A DNA stretch of 64,000 nt from CADEFX01 sp050260355 (GTDB lineage Bacteria; Pseudomonadota; Alphaproteobacteria; Rhizobiales; Hyphomicrobiaceae): positions 20,096 through 84,095 of the forward strand of contig JBLNBZ010000045.1 in the NCBI GenBank assembly GCA_050260355.1, in the 5' to 3' direction. The notes below the pieces were generated by a model that made no database searches, was not told the DNA's origin, and saw nothing but the letters and a program-made list of their open reading frames with translations. Every line of letters starts with the position of its first letter. The stretch's first letter is position 1. Below, piece after piece: positions 33,669 through 42,528 of the stretch. A program made the translations under genes and the position numbers.

Positions 33669-36122
33669 TTAATCGCCGGCACGATTTGCGGTTTTATACG
33701 GCCAGCTCCAGTTCCGGATTTCCGGCATGTCTTCCCCATGCCGGCAGATGTAATCCCGGTGCTCGATCAGCTTGTCCCGAAAGTGCTGCTTCACGTGAGC
33801 TGCCCTGGAGCCAAGCCCAGGCACGCGTTCGATCACGTCCATGACCAGATGGAAGCGATCGAGCTTGTTGAGGACCACCATATCGAACGGAGTCGTCGTA
33901 GTGCCTTCCTCATTGAATCCCCGCACATGGATGTTGTCGTGATTCCTTCGCTTGTACGTCAAACGGTGAATAAGATAGGGGTAGCCGTGATAGGCGAAGA
34001 TCACCGGACGATCGGACGTGAACAGCCCATCGAATTCGATGTCGGTGATCCCGTGCGGATGCTCGTGCCTGGGTTGCAGCGTCATCAGATCGACGACGTT
34101 TACGACACGGATACTGAGATCGGGCAGATGTGTGCGCAGCAATCCGACTGCCGCAATTGTCTCTAGCGTCGGAACATCGCCGGCGCACGCCATCACCACG
34201 TCGGGCTCACTTCCATCCTGATCGTTGGACGCCCAATCCCAGATCCCGATTCCGAGGTCGCAGTGCTTCACCGCCTGGTCCATGGTCAACCACTGCGGAG
34301 CCGGCTGCTTCCCCGCCACGATGACGTTGATGCGATCATACGTGCGCAGCACGTGATCGGTAACCCAGAGCAAGCAGTTTGCATCGGGTGGCAGGTACAC
34401 GCGCACGATATCCGCACTCTTGTTCATGACAAGGTCGACGAATCCGGGGTCCTGGTGGCTGAAACCGTTGTGGTCCTGCCGCCATACATGTGACGTGAGA
34501 AGGTAATTCAGAGAAGCGATGGGGCGGCGCCACGGGAGCGCCCGCGCGACTTTCAACCACTTTGCATGCTGGTTGAACATCGAATCCACGACATGGACGA
34601 AAGCCTCGTAGCATGCGAACAGGCCGTGCCGACCGGTCAGGAGATAACCTTCGAGCCATCCTTGGCACAAGTGCTCGCTGAGCACCTCCATCACACGGCC
34701 TTGTCGGGCGAGATGGACGTCGAAGGGCTCGATTTCCTCCATCCAGACCCGATCTGTTGCCTCGAAGACGTTGTCCAGGCGATTGGATGCGGTCTCGTCA
34801 GGTCCCATCAGACGGAAATTGCGTCGGTCGGCATTCAACCGCACGACGTCGCGCAAATACGAGCCCATTATGCGCGTCGCCTCGGCTTGCGATACACCCG
34901 GATCCGGCACCTCGACGGCGTAGTCCTGGAAATCTGGGAGACGCAGCTCACGCTTGAGCAGACCGCCATTCGCATGCGGGTTTGCACCCATTCGCCGCGT
35001 TCCGGTTGGAGCCACCGCGGCGATTTCCGGAGCGAGCTGGCCCGTCGTCCCGAACAGCTCTTGTGGCCGGTAGCTGCGCATCCACTCCTCAAGGAGGCGC
35101 AAGTGCTCGGGATTTTCCCGCACCTTGTCGATCGGAACCTGGTGGGCACGCCAGAAGCCTTCGACCTTCAGGCCATCGACCTCCTTTGGACCCGTCCACC
35201 CTTTCGGACTGCGCAGGATGATGAGGGGCCAGCGCGGCACTTCGCCCTCGCCGCCACCTTTGCGCGCCTGCTGCTGAATCGAGTGGATGTCCGCGATCAC
35301 TTTGTCGAGCGCGGCCGCCATGGCTTGATGCATTGCAGTCGGCTCCGATCCCGCGACAGTGATCGGCCCATATCCGTAGCCCCGAAACAGCTCGACGGCT
35401 TCGTCGTCGGGCATCCTGCCCAGGATGGTTGGATTGGCGATCTTGTAGCCGTTGAGATGCAGAATGGGCAGAACCGCTCCATCCGAGGCCGGATTGAGGA
35501 ACTTGTTGCCATGCCAAGACGCCGCGAGGGGGCCGGTCTCCGCCTCGCCGTCGCCGACGACGCATGCGACGATCAGATCCGGGTTGTCGAAGGCCGCGTC
35601 ATAAGCGTGCGCAAGGGCATAGCCCAGCTCACCACCTTCATGAATCGAACCCGGCGTTTCGGGCGCCGCATGGCTCGGAATTCCACCCGGGAATGAGAAC
35701 TGCCGAAAGAGATGGCGCATTCCGTCGGCGTCTTGCCCGACCGACGGGTAGACCTCAGTATAGGTCCCTTCGAGATACGTGTTGGCCACCATGGCAGGGC
35801 CGCCATGGCCAGGCCCACAGATAAACATCACGTCGAGGTCTCGCGCCTTGATGATGCGGTTCAGGTGGACATAGATGAAATTTAGGCCCGGCGTCGTGCC
35901 CCAGTGGCCCAGAAGGCGCGGCTTGATGTGCTCAGGTTTCAACGGCTCCCAAAGCAGGGCATTATCGAGCAAATAGATCTGCCCGACTGAAACATAGTTC
36001 GCGGCCCGCCAATAAGCGTCGATATGGGACAATTCTTGCGGGCTCAATGCGTCCGCCGTTCCGCTTTCGGTTGCTGTCTCACGCACGGGAACCTCACTCG
36101 GCAAGGGATCCCTCGGCTCCAA
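33669..36122 (-). CDS. xfp: Phosphoketolase (xylulose-5-phosphate/fructose-6-phosphate type)
   Basis: An 817-residue TPP enzyme of full family length. Landmarks are GHWGTTPGLNFIYVHLNRII, ICGPGHGGPA, EGGELGYAL, the TPP motif VGDGEAETGPLA..WHGNK, and SHVWRQDHNGFSHQDPGFVD. It splits xylulose-5-P or fructose-6-P with phosphate to acetyl phosphate plus an aldose phosphate, giving an ATP-yielding route when respiration is limited. It stands alone on the minus strand after the Mla operon, with 440 bases upstream in which no FNR box was seen. No acetate kinase is next to it. Confidence 0.96.
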   Translation of the reverse strand: MEPRDPLPSEVPVRETATESGTADALSPQELSHIDAYWRAANYVSVGQIYLLDNALLWEPLKPEHIKPRLLGHWGTTPGLNFIYVHLNRIIKARDLDVMFICGPGHGGPAMVANTYLEGTYTEVYPSVGQDADGMRHLFRQFSFPGGIPSHAAPETPGSIHEGGELGYALAHAYDAAFDNPDLIVACVVGDGEAETGPLAASWHGNKFLNPASDGAVLPILHLNGYKIANPTILGRMPDDEAVELFRGYGYGPITVAGSEPTAMHQAMAAALDKVIADIHSIQQQARKGGGEGEVPRWPLIILRSPKGWTGPKEVDGLKVEGFWRAHQVPIDKVRENPEHLRLLEEWMRSYRPQELFGTTGQLAPEIAAVAPTGTRRMGANPHANGGLLKRELRLPDFQDYAVEVPDPGVSQAEATRIMGSYLRDVVRLNADRRNFRLMGPDETASNRLDNVFEATDRVWMEEIEPFDVHLARQGRVMEVLSEHLCQGWLEGYLLTGRHGLFACYEAFVHVVDSMFNQHAKWLKVARALPWRRPIASLNYLLTSHVWRQDHNGFSHQDPGFVDLVMNKSADIVRVYLPPDANCLLWVTDHVLRTYDRINVIVAGKQPAPQWLTMDQAVKHCDLGIGIWDWASNDQDGSEPDVVMACAGDVPTLETIAAVGLLRTHLPDLSIRVVNVVDLMTLQPRHEHPHGITDIEFDGLFTSDRPVIFAYHGYPYLIHRLTYKRRNHDNIHVRGFNEEGTTTTPFDMVVLNKLDRFHLVMDVIERVPGLGSRAAHVKQHFRDKLIEHRDYICRHGEDMPEIRNWSWPYKTANRAGD

Positions 36123-36564
36123 CTCGTTTGCGGCGATCCTCGTCGCGCGCGATCAGCCGCAAATCATGTAACGAGCGCCATCGCCCAACGTTCCTCGTGC
36201 GCTGAGACCAGACATGCCGAGAAGTCCCGACCGGTGATAGGGGTCGACGGCGCGCACGTCCCGCGCTGGCCGATCATGTACAGAAGGACGCCAGGATCGA
36301 GAGCACGGCAGTAGCGCCGGCGCCCCTGCATCCTTCGCTAGCAAGAGCGGAATTTGACAGGCTCCGCGGATTGAGGAGCCCGCCTCTCGCTAAGCATCTC
36401 GATTCCGGCAGTTTCGCGACGCGACATGCGCGTCCCGAATCTCCCTGCACCATGCGCCGCATCGAGATGATCGGAACGGATACGGCCCGTGATCGTTCGG
36501 CCTACGAGCGAAGCGCCGCGCATTTGTTCCTCGAGCGGCACAGTAAGCGCAAATGGAGATCCGC
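36123..36564. other. Intergenic region between phosphoketolase and the SH3 protein, no gene recognised
   Basis: Only short, featureless frames. It must hold both divergent promoters; no operator stood out. Confidence 0.4.
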
Positions 36565-37389
36565 ATGAGACGAACAGGATTGAGTCTAGCCGCTGCGGTG
36601 GCAGGATTGCTGGCAGTGCCCGGGGCGGCTTCCGCCCTGACGGCAGTGACGACCGGGTCGGTGCCGCTGCGTGCGGGGCCTGCAGGCAATTTCCCAGTTG
36701 TAGATCAGGTGCCAGCAGATGCGCGCGTATTCGTGCACGGCTGCGTTCGCGCCTACCGATGGTGCGATATCAGCTGGCGCGATGCACATGGCTGGATGCG
36801 CGGAGATGAGCTGGTCTACCTTCAAGGCTCGCGGCGCGTGTCGATTATCGAGTACGGCCCGCGCGTTCGCCTGCCGATCGTGAGCTTCTCCGTCGACCGC
36901 TATTGGGACCGCTACTATCGCACTCGGCCATTCTATGGCGAACGGGCGCGCTGGCGGACTGTCTGGCGCGAGAATGACCGTGGCGAGGGTGCGCCCCGCC
37001 GCACCGAACGCGGAGACAGCCTGAAAGACACGCGCTCCTATCGCAGCATCAACCGCGAAAATGACAAGCGCACCGAGCGTAGCGAGCGTTTGAAAGACAC
37101 ACGCGCATATCGCAACACGGACCGCGAAAATGACCGTGGCGCCGCGCGCACCGAGCGTAGCGAGCGTTTGAAAGATTCGCGCTCCTATCGCGGCAGGGAC
37201 CGCGAGGATAACCGGCCGAATAAGGCGCAAGGCGTCAGGGGCAACCAGGACGCGACCGTTCGTGAGGGCGGCCGGTCTGAGGCGAGCGCTCAGGATCGGT
37301 CGAGCGGCGGTCCAGCCGGCGGCGGTCATCGCGGTCGCGACAACGCACCAGGGGGTTCTGGTGCCGGTGAAGGCCCGAAAAACCGCTAA
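36565..37389 (+). CDS. Secreted SH3b-domain protein with Arg/Asp/Glu-rich repeats
   Basis: A 274-residue protein: signal peptide (LSLAAAVAGLLAVPGAASA), then a bacterial SH3 domain at about residues 25-85 (TTGSVPLRAGPAGNFPVVDQ, WCDISWRDAHGWMRGDEL). Residues about 140-220 are three imperfect charged repeats (SLKDTRSYRSINREND, ERLKDTRAYRNTDREND, ERLKDSRSYRGRDRED) preceded by RTER. The tail is Gly/Ser-rich. ATG 36565 has GGAG at the right distance; ATG 36553 does not. SH3b domains often bind peptidoglycan. A strong terminator follows. Confidence 0.82.
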   Translation: MRRTGLSLAAAVAGLLAVPGAASALTAVTTGSVPLRAGPAGNFPVVDQVPADARVFVHGCVRAYRWCDISWRDAHGWMRGDELVYLQGSRRVSIIEYGPRVRLPIVSFSVDRYWDRYYRTRPFYGERARWRTVWRENDRGEGAPRRTERGDSLKDTRSYRSINRENDKRTERSERLKDTRAYRNTDRENDRGAARTERSERLKDSRSYRGRDREDNRPNKAQGVRGNQDATVREGGRSEASAQDRSSGGPAGGGHRGRDNAPGGSGAGEGPKNR

Positions 37390-37411
37390 CCCGCAGCATG
37401 CAGGCTGATAG

Positions 37412-37446
37412 AAAGGAGGCCCGCCTTGGGTGAGGCCTCCTTTTTC
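37412..37446 (+). terminator. Intrinsic terminator after the SH3 protein gene
   Basis: A perfect 10-base stem AAAGGAGGCC / GGCCTCCTTT with a 12-base loop, running into TTTTTC, starts 22 bases after the stop codon. Confidence 0.9.
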
Positions 37447-37460
37447 TTCCGCCATTGCAT

Positions 37461-37990
37461 CTAACGGATGGCGGCGAACACGTGCGCCCTGATGCGGCCC
37501 TCGATTGGGCCACTGCCGAAGCGTCGCGCGAGCTCCTCAGCAGCGATCTGCGTGGCTTCTTCCCACCGCGATGCATCCCGAGCCTCGATTTCATTCCTCA
37601 ACGGCGTGCCCTGACAATAGGCGATCGCCACATCGCGCGGGGAAGCGGCCCTGCTCACGTCATCGCGCGTCTCGACTGAGATCGAGGCAAAGCCAGCCGC
37701 GGCCAGTTCCTCTTTGATCTTTGTCACATCGTGATACCCGTGCGGCGTGCGGGCCATGAGAGGGGCGGGTCTGTCTCAAAGAGCCTCGCCAATGCCCCCG
37801 TGACCACATCCGCAAACTCGTTCGCCGAGATCTAGTCCCACACGTTAAAGAAGAAGCGGCCCCCGTCTTCAGAACGCGATGCGCCTCCCGATAGCCCTGA
37901 GTCTTGTCCGGAAAGAACATGACGCCGAACTGGCACGCCACGGCATCAAACGTTTGATCCGCAAAGGGCAGGGCCAAAGCATCGGCCTGC
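37461..37990 (-). pseudogene. Class I SAM-dependent methyltransferase pseudogene
   Basis: On the minus strand, WRQADALALPFADQTFDAVA and CQFGVMFFPDKTQGYREAHR are the middle of a methyltransferase. The similarity then changes frame near 37870 (GRFFFNVWD), meets an in-frame TAG where a residue is expected, continues as ISANEFADVVTGALARLFET, and changes frame again near 37755 to MARTPHGYHDVTKIKEELAA through RRFGSGPIEGRIRAHV. The SAM-binding N-terminal part is not recognisable upstream. Two frameshifts and a stop make a dead gene certain even if one lesion were an error. Confidence 0.85.
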
Positions 37991-38465
37991 CGCCACGCGA
38001 TCCGATCATCGCGAGGCATGCTGCCCAATGTGACCGGCCAGATCATCGCACGATGCACGAGACCGGCGATGCGGGCGGGACGCTTCTTCTTGACCAGCAG
38101 CTCAAGCGCGCGGGCATGGCAGCGCACGAGCACCTTGCCGTCCGTGCCGCAGCACGTGGATTTCGCATGCCCGTGATCGGGGCTTTTCCATGGGCGGGAG
38201 CAGAGGGCCATTCAACCAATCCGGCGATACGCCTTAGCTCACCCCTCTGCAAGTTCCTCTTGAAACTCGACGGAGCGCAACTTAGCTCATCCACGACGTA
38301 ACGGCGTCTGCCGTGAAAGAGCATCGAGAACCGGACCAATGGTCCGGGCCAACCTGCCGCCCCCGGCAAGGTGGATACCGCGAAAGCGGGATGCGGCCGC
38401 GAACGTGGCAACAAAGAGGGGAGGATTTCCGGTCCTCCTAGGTAATTTGGATGGAGGACCTTGTC

Positions 38466-39154
38466 ATGACCGACACCGCTCAAGAACGAACGCTATCGAT
38501 CGAGATCCTCGTTCGCGAACGATGCCGCGAACTCTCTTTGAGCCCTGCGGAGCTGATCCGTCGGTGCGGTTACATCAATGTGTCGAGGGGTTTGCGCCGG
38601 CTGGATCAGCTCCGCAACGGTGATTTCGAGAGATCCGCCGGCCTCCTCGACCTGCTCCCCAAAGGCCTGGGCGTGCCGGCCGAGCTCGTTAAGCAGGCTG
38701 TCGAGACCTCCAAGCGCGAGATCGCGGAAGCCCGGGAGGCGGCGTGGCGGCGCGCCTTCAAACCGCACGCCATCATCCTGACGGAGAAGAGCAGGCCTGA
38801 GCCCGTATTCCTGGCAGGGCTCATCGGCGTGGATGCGCTGCTGCGCATCGATTTCGATCCCATCCACGATCGAGCAAGCTATCGGACTCAGGCGATCGAA
38901 GGCATTTGCTGCAGGCTCAAGCGATGGAACAAGTCGTTTGAGCGCGGAAAGGGCATTGGCTCGTTCTCGCTGCCAGCCTTTGGGCGACCGACCGGCTCAT
39001 CAATTATGCGGACGACCGCGGCGTGCGTTTCGATCTCGAGGGACGTGCTGTCGAGATCCTTGCAGGGGCCTACCGCGTCGGGCTGGCGACATCGGCTTTG
39101 AGAGGCAGACCGATCCCGCCTGGTCTGCTGCCGGAGATGCTCGGCTTTGACTAA
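38466..39154 (+). pseudogene. Conserved protein with HTH-like N terminus, frameshifted near the C terminus
   Basis: From ATG 38466 (GGAGGA upstream) the frame encodes LSIEILVRERCRELSLSPAE and LIRRCGYINVSRGLRRLDQL, which looks like a small helix-turn-helix region, then FKPHAIILTEKSRPEPVFLA and SLPAFGRPTG. Near 38997 coding moves one base to a frame reading INYADDRGVRFDLEGRAVEI and LAGAYRVGLATSALRGRPIP before a stop at 39152. One lost base explains it. I recognise the protein only as a conserved hypothetical of Hyphomicrobiales. It may be a real frameshift or a sequencing error. Confidence 0.65.
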
Positions 39155-39405
39155 CCCCTTCGGCCCTTTGATGTGCGGATCCTGCGACCGGTGCCTTGGA
39201 GCAGCGGCCGCATTCCTCTGCATCGATCTCGGCAACGGGCAATGCACCGATTTTCGGCAAGACATGGACAGTCTGTGGCGCTGAACGTCACAGCATGGCA
39301 TGAGTGAGGTCGGGAGGGAGTTGGCGGAGGGAAAGGAACTGATTTCGGATTTTCTCCGCTGATTATACCTATCCTGATGCCAAGGAGATGACTCGACCGC
39401 CGATG

Positions 39406-39930
39406 TCAATCGTATGTTGGTACAGTCGGCCCACCATACGTGATAGCGAAGATCGCATCCGCGAGCCATCGCTTGAACTCCGGGTTGTCGCTGTATTGCA
39501 TGAACAGCTCGGTGTCGTCCTTCATCAGGCCAACGATCACGCGCGCGAGCGACTTGTCATGTTCGATGCGAGCGTTCTGCTTGTCCGAGTTCTGCTTGGC
39601 GTTCTGGTAGGCCGTGTCGGCCGCAACCCTCTGCGGGATATCTTCGGTGATCATCCGTCGAACGCGATCTGCGTCCTGCCATTCGATGCCGCCGAATTGG
39701 TCATTGAACACCTTTAGAATGTTGGAGAGGCGGTCGAGTTCTGGCTCGCGTTTGCGGCCTCCGCCATCCGTCGGCACAGGCTCTATTTCCGCGTCGGCAT
39801 CGGGTAGCTGAATCCTTTGCGCCGCGCGTTTCTCCACGCGGTAGCTATCCATGTCGATGGCTTCGAGGATCCCCTTCGAGAGGTCCTCTTCCTTCGACGT
39901 CGGCAGCTTGGGCACGAGAAAGTTGAGGCG
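39406..39930 (-). pseudogene. C-terminal remnant of type I restriction endonuclease subunit HsdR
   Basis: The minus strand encodes LNFLVPKLPTSKEEDLSKGI, DADAEIEPVPTDGGGRKREP and VAADTAYQNAKQNSDKQNAR, then HDKSLARVIVGLMKDDTELF, which is the C-terminal helical region of HsdR. HsdR is about 1000 residues, so only the last sixth remains. The motor and nuclease domains, hsdM and hsdS are absent. The fragment ends abruptly near 39930, where a recombinase remnant on the other strand begins. Confidence 0.85.
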
Positions 39931-40349
39931 GCCGCAAGCTCGTCATCGTTCCCGACGGCCTCAAGGTCTCCGCGCCTCGACCCGCCTTCGATCCCGTTCT
40001 CATCAACGCGCTCGTGCGCGCGCACCGCTGGCGCCAGCAGATCGAGAGCGGGCAATTCCGCTCGGCCGCGGGGCTCGCCGCCGACGAGAAGATCACCGAC
40101 TCCTTCGTCGCCCGTATGCTGTGCCTCACCCTCCTTGCCCCAGACATCACGGAAGCCATCCTCGAAGGCCGGCAGCCCAAGGGACTCAAGCTCGCGACGT
40201 TGCTGCGGGGGATGCCGTTTGAGTGGGAGGAGCAGAGGAATAGCTATGGCATCGTCGACACTGCAACAGGCGGCCGGCGCGACTCTGAATTGCCCAACGC
40301 GTTGTCGGTCGGATTGAAGGTCGGTTGGGCTAAGCCCGAACTTTGTTAA
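39930..40349 (+). pseudogene. C-terminal remnant of a site-specific recombinase-type protein
   Basis: Open from the junction, the frame reads GRKLVIVPDGLKVSAPRPAF, LVRAHRWRQQIESGQFRSAA, FVARMLCLTLLAPDITEAIL and EGRQPKGLKLATLLRGMPFEWEEQ in short steps, the C-terminal part of proteins annotated as recombinases in Hyphomicrobiales. No catalytic serine domain is present. The last 25 codons (from about NSYGIVD) look unrelated. It abuts the hsdR tail at GCGGCCGC (39928-39935). Confidence 0.65.
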
Positions 40350-40569
40350 GGGGCCGGATCTTCAAGTTGCCCTTCACCACGGTGATGCTCTTCGGGGCCC
40401 TGTGCTTGGAGGACAGACCTCTCTCGACCGACCGCTGGCCCGCTCGTCGCCTCCGTGGGCGCTGGACCTTGATAGAGCGGAGTGGGCCACGGCTGCTTGT
40501 GCCGTTTTGGCGGGATGTTTCAAATGGACTTTACGAGCGCCCGCTTGAGACGCGCGGGGTGCGGCAGCC

Positions 40570-41445
40570 ATGTTCGACGGCTTCACACGCAAGCAGATCG
40601 TTTGCAACGACGTCACGATCAATTGCGTCATCGGCGGCAGCGGCCCACCAGTTTTGTTGCTCCATGGCTTCCCGCAAAGTCTGGCGATGTGGGCACGTGT
40701 TGCACCGAAACTGGCCGAGCGCTTCACCGTAGTCTGTGCCGATCTGCGCGGCTATGGGGATTCGAGCAAGCCGCGCTGCGCGGCAGACCGCTCCAACTAT
40801 TCGTTCCGTACCATGGCGGCCGATCAGGTTGCGCTCATGCGACAGTTGGGCTTCGACCGCTTTCACGTCGTCGGACACGACCGCGGCGGTCGCACCGGCC
40901 ATCGCATGGCGCTCGACCACCCCGACAAGGTGTTATCGCTTGCGGTCCTCGACATCGTTCCGACGCATGCGATGTTTATGGATACGAATCGCCGGGTCGC
41001 GGGGGCCTATTGGCATTGGTATTTTCTTGCTTTGCCCGAGCCCTTCCCAGAACGTTTGATCGGCAACGACCCCGATTTCTTCTATGAAACGTGCCTGACC
41101 GGTTGGGGTGCGACTCGGCTTGAGGACTTCGATGCTGAGATGCTCGGGGAGTATCGCCGTCGTTGGCGCATGCCGGAGACGATACACGGGTCGTGTTCTG
41201 ATTATCGGGCTGCGGCGACCATAGACCTTGAGCATGACGAGGCCGATATCGATCGCAAGGTCGAGTGTCCGGTGCTGGCTCTGTGGGGATCCGCCGGCCA
41301 TATGCACGCCCTCTTCGACATCGGGGCGGAATGGCGCAGGCGCTGTCGCTCGGTGCGCGCCGAGATGCTGCCCGGCGGGCATTTCTTCGTCGATCAATTT
41401 CCCGACGAGACGGCGCGCTTGCTGACAGATTTTCTGGCAGGATAG
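40570..41445 (+). CDS. Alpha/beta hydrolase, fluoroacetate/haloacetate dehalogenase family
   Basis: A 291-residue hydrolase. The nucleophile is Asp104 in VGHDRGGR, with Arg105 and Arg108 as carboxylate binders; Asp128 follows (LDIVPT), then His149-Trp150 (AYWHWYF), Tyr213 and catalytic His272 (GGHFFVD). The first set is spaced as in the Rhodopseudomonas palustris fluoroacetate dehalogenase with a constant offset of six, including the His-Trp pair that forms the fluoride pocket. It should hydrolyse 2-haloacetates to glycolate. It sits alone among remnants. Start 40570 is the family start. Confidence 0.88.
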   Translation: MFDGFTRKQIVCNDVTINCVIGGSGPPVLLLHGFPQSLAMWARVAPKLAERFTVVCADLRGYGDSSKPRCAADRSNYSFRTMAADQVALMRQLGFDRFHVVGHDRGGRTGHRMALDHPDKVLSLAVLDIVPTHAMFMDTNRRVAGAYWHWYFLALPEPFPERLIGNDPDFFYETCLTGWGATRLEDFDAEMLGEYRRRWRMPETIHGSCSDYRAAATIDLEHDEADIDRKVECPVLALWGSAGHMHALFDIGAEWRRRCRSVRAEMLPGGHFFVDQFPDETARLLTDFLAG

Positions 41446-41492
41446 GCGCACGAGGCGACGTGCCGCACGTCGCTCATCCGCAGGTCGAACAA

Positions 41493-41822
41493 TCAGCCTT
41501 GCGCCCACTTCAAGGCGACGATGCCCGCAACGACGAGAAGAATGCCGCACAATTTCAGAATGCCAATCTCTTCGCCGAACAGCCACGTGCCGGCGATCAC
41601 CGTTCCGGCCGCGCCGATTCCCGTCCAGACCGCGTAGGCCGTGCCGACAGGCAGCACCGCGAGCACGCGGCCGAGAAGGAAGACGAAACTCGCGAGCAAC
41701 GCCACCGACACGATCGTCCAGCTCGCTCGCGTGTAGCCCTCGGCAAGCTTCATCGATATCGCCCAGGCGACATCGAGCAGGCCTGCGAGCACGAGCAGCG
41801 TCCACGCAATCCCCTGGCTCAT
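41493..41822 (-). CDS. SMR-family transporter, SugE/Gdx-like, with Asp at the usual Glu position
   Basis: A 109-residue protein with four membrane helices. The Gdx/SugE pattern AVWTGIGAAGTVIAGTWLFGE is nearly complete, and the end LKLCGILLVVAGIVALKW is typical. In the first helix the essential acidic residue is Asp (LAGLLDVAWAISMK) where SMR proteins have Glu (LLEV-type). Gdx exports guanidinium with protons, and a shorter acid should change the pKa. It is just downstream of two GST genes on the same strand, with which it may be transcribed. Confidence 0.85.
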   Translation of the reverse strand: MSQGIAWTLLVLAGLLDVAWAISMKLAEGYTRASWTIVSVALLASFVFLLGRVLAVLPVGTAYAVWTGIGAAGTVIAGTWLFGEEIGILKLCGILLVVAGIVALKWAQG

Positions 41823-41829
41823 GGCGACA

Positions 41830-42528
41830 TCACTGGGCGGCGTTGAGAAGATAAGCGCGTCGCTCGGCCAGGAAAGCGCGGAGCCGATCAGCGTAGTCGG
41901 TTGGAACCACGTTCGCCACGCTCGGCCGTTGCATGAGCGCCTTGCGCCACGCGCGAGTCTTTGGAGTCTGCGCGAACACGCCCATCTCAACCATCGCGTC
42001 GAACACGTCGAAATAGCGGAAGATCGGTCCAAAGACCGCATCCACCATGCTGAACATCTCCCCTGCAAAATACGGGCCTGCGACAAGGGTAGTTTCGATG
42101 CGCACGAATTTCTCGATCAGCGCTTGCCGAGCCTTTTGATAAGCGTCCGCATCGGTTGCCGTCTCGACGCCCCAGATATCGACCAGGATCGACGAGCTGA
42201 ACTCGATCCAGCCGCGATGCTTCGCACGTTCGAGCGGGTCCTGGGGATGGAGACGCACGCGCGTCAATGTCTCCTCGAGATACTCGCAGATGACGGCGCT
42301 CTCGAAGATGACCGTTTCTTTGCCGTTCCTGTCACGGACAAGCAGAAGCGGAACCTTGCCGAGCGGTGAAATTGCCCGAAACCAATCGGGTTTAGCCGCA
42401 AGATCGATGTATCGCCGCTCACAGGCAATGCCCTTTTCGGCCAGCACGATCGCCGCCCGTTGCACATAGGGGCAGAGATGATGACTGACGAGCGTCATTG
42501 ACGGGATGTCGATCTGCTCCATCCTCAT
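41830..42528 (-). CDS. Glutathione S-transferase family protein
   Basis: A 232-residue protein. The thioredoxin-like N-terminal domain has SHHLCPYVQRAAIVLAEKG (Cys-Pro-Tyr in the position of the catalytic motif) and FESAVICEYLEE, and the C-terminal helical domain follows. The CPY motif resembles omega/stringent-starvation-like GSTs. Start ATG 42528 overlaps the stop of the preceding gst gene by ATGA, so translation is coupled. Confidence 0.87.
   Translation of the reverse strand: MRMEQIDIPSMTLVSHHLCPYVQRAAIVLAEKGIACERRYIDLAAKPDWFRAISPLGKVPLLLVRDRNGKETVIFESAVICEYLEETLTRVRLHPQDPLERAKHRGWIEFSSSILVDIWGVETATDADAYQKARQALIEKFVRIETTLVAGPYFAGEMFSMVDAVFGPIFRYFDVFDAMVEMGVFAQTPKTRAWRKALMQRPSVANVVPTDYADRLRAFLAERRAYLLNAAQ

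Noticed and set aside
36555..37250. CRISPR-like array from the repeated segments in the SH3 protein gene
   Set aside because: Repeats are coding, imperfect, in frame and without unique spacers of constant size; no cas genes.
39928..39935. GCGGCCGC at the hsdR/recombinase junction as a cloning artefact
   Set aside because: A single octamer is expected in GC-rich DNA and flanks read as native coding remnants; kept only as a note in the finding.
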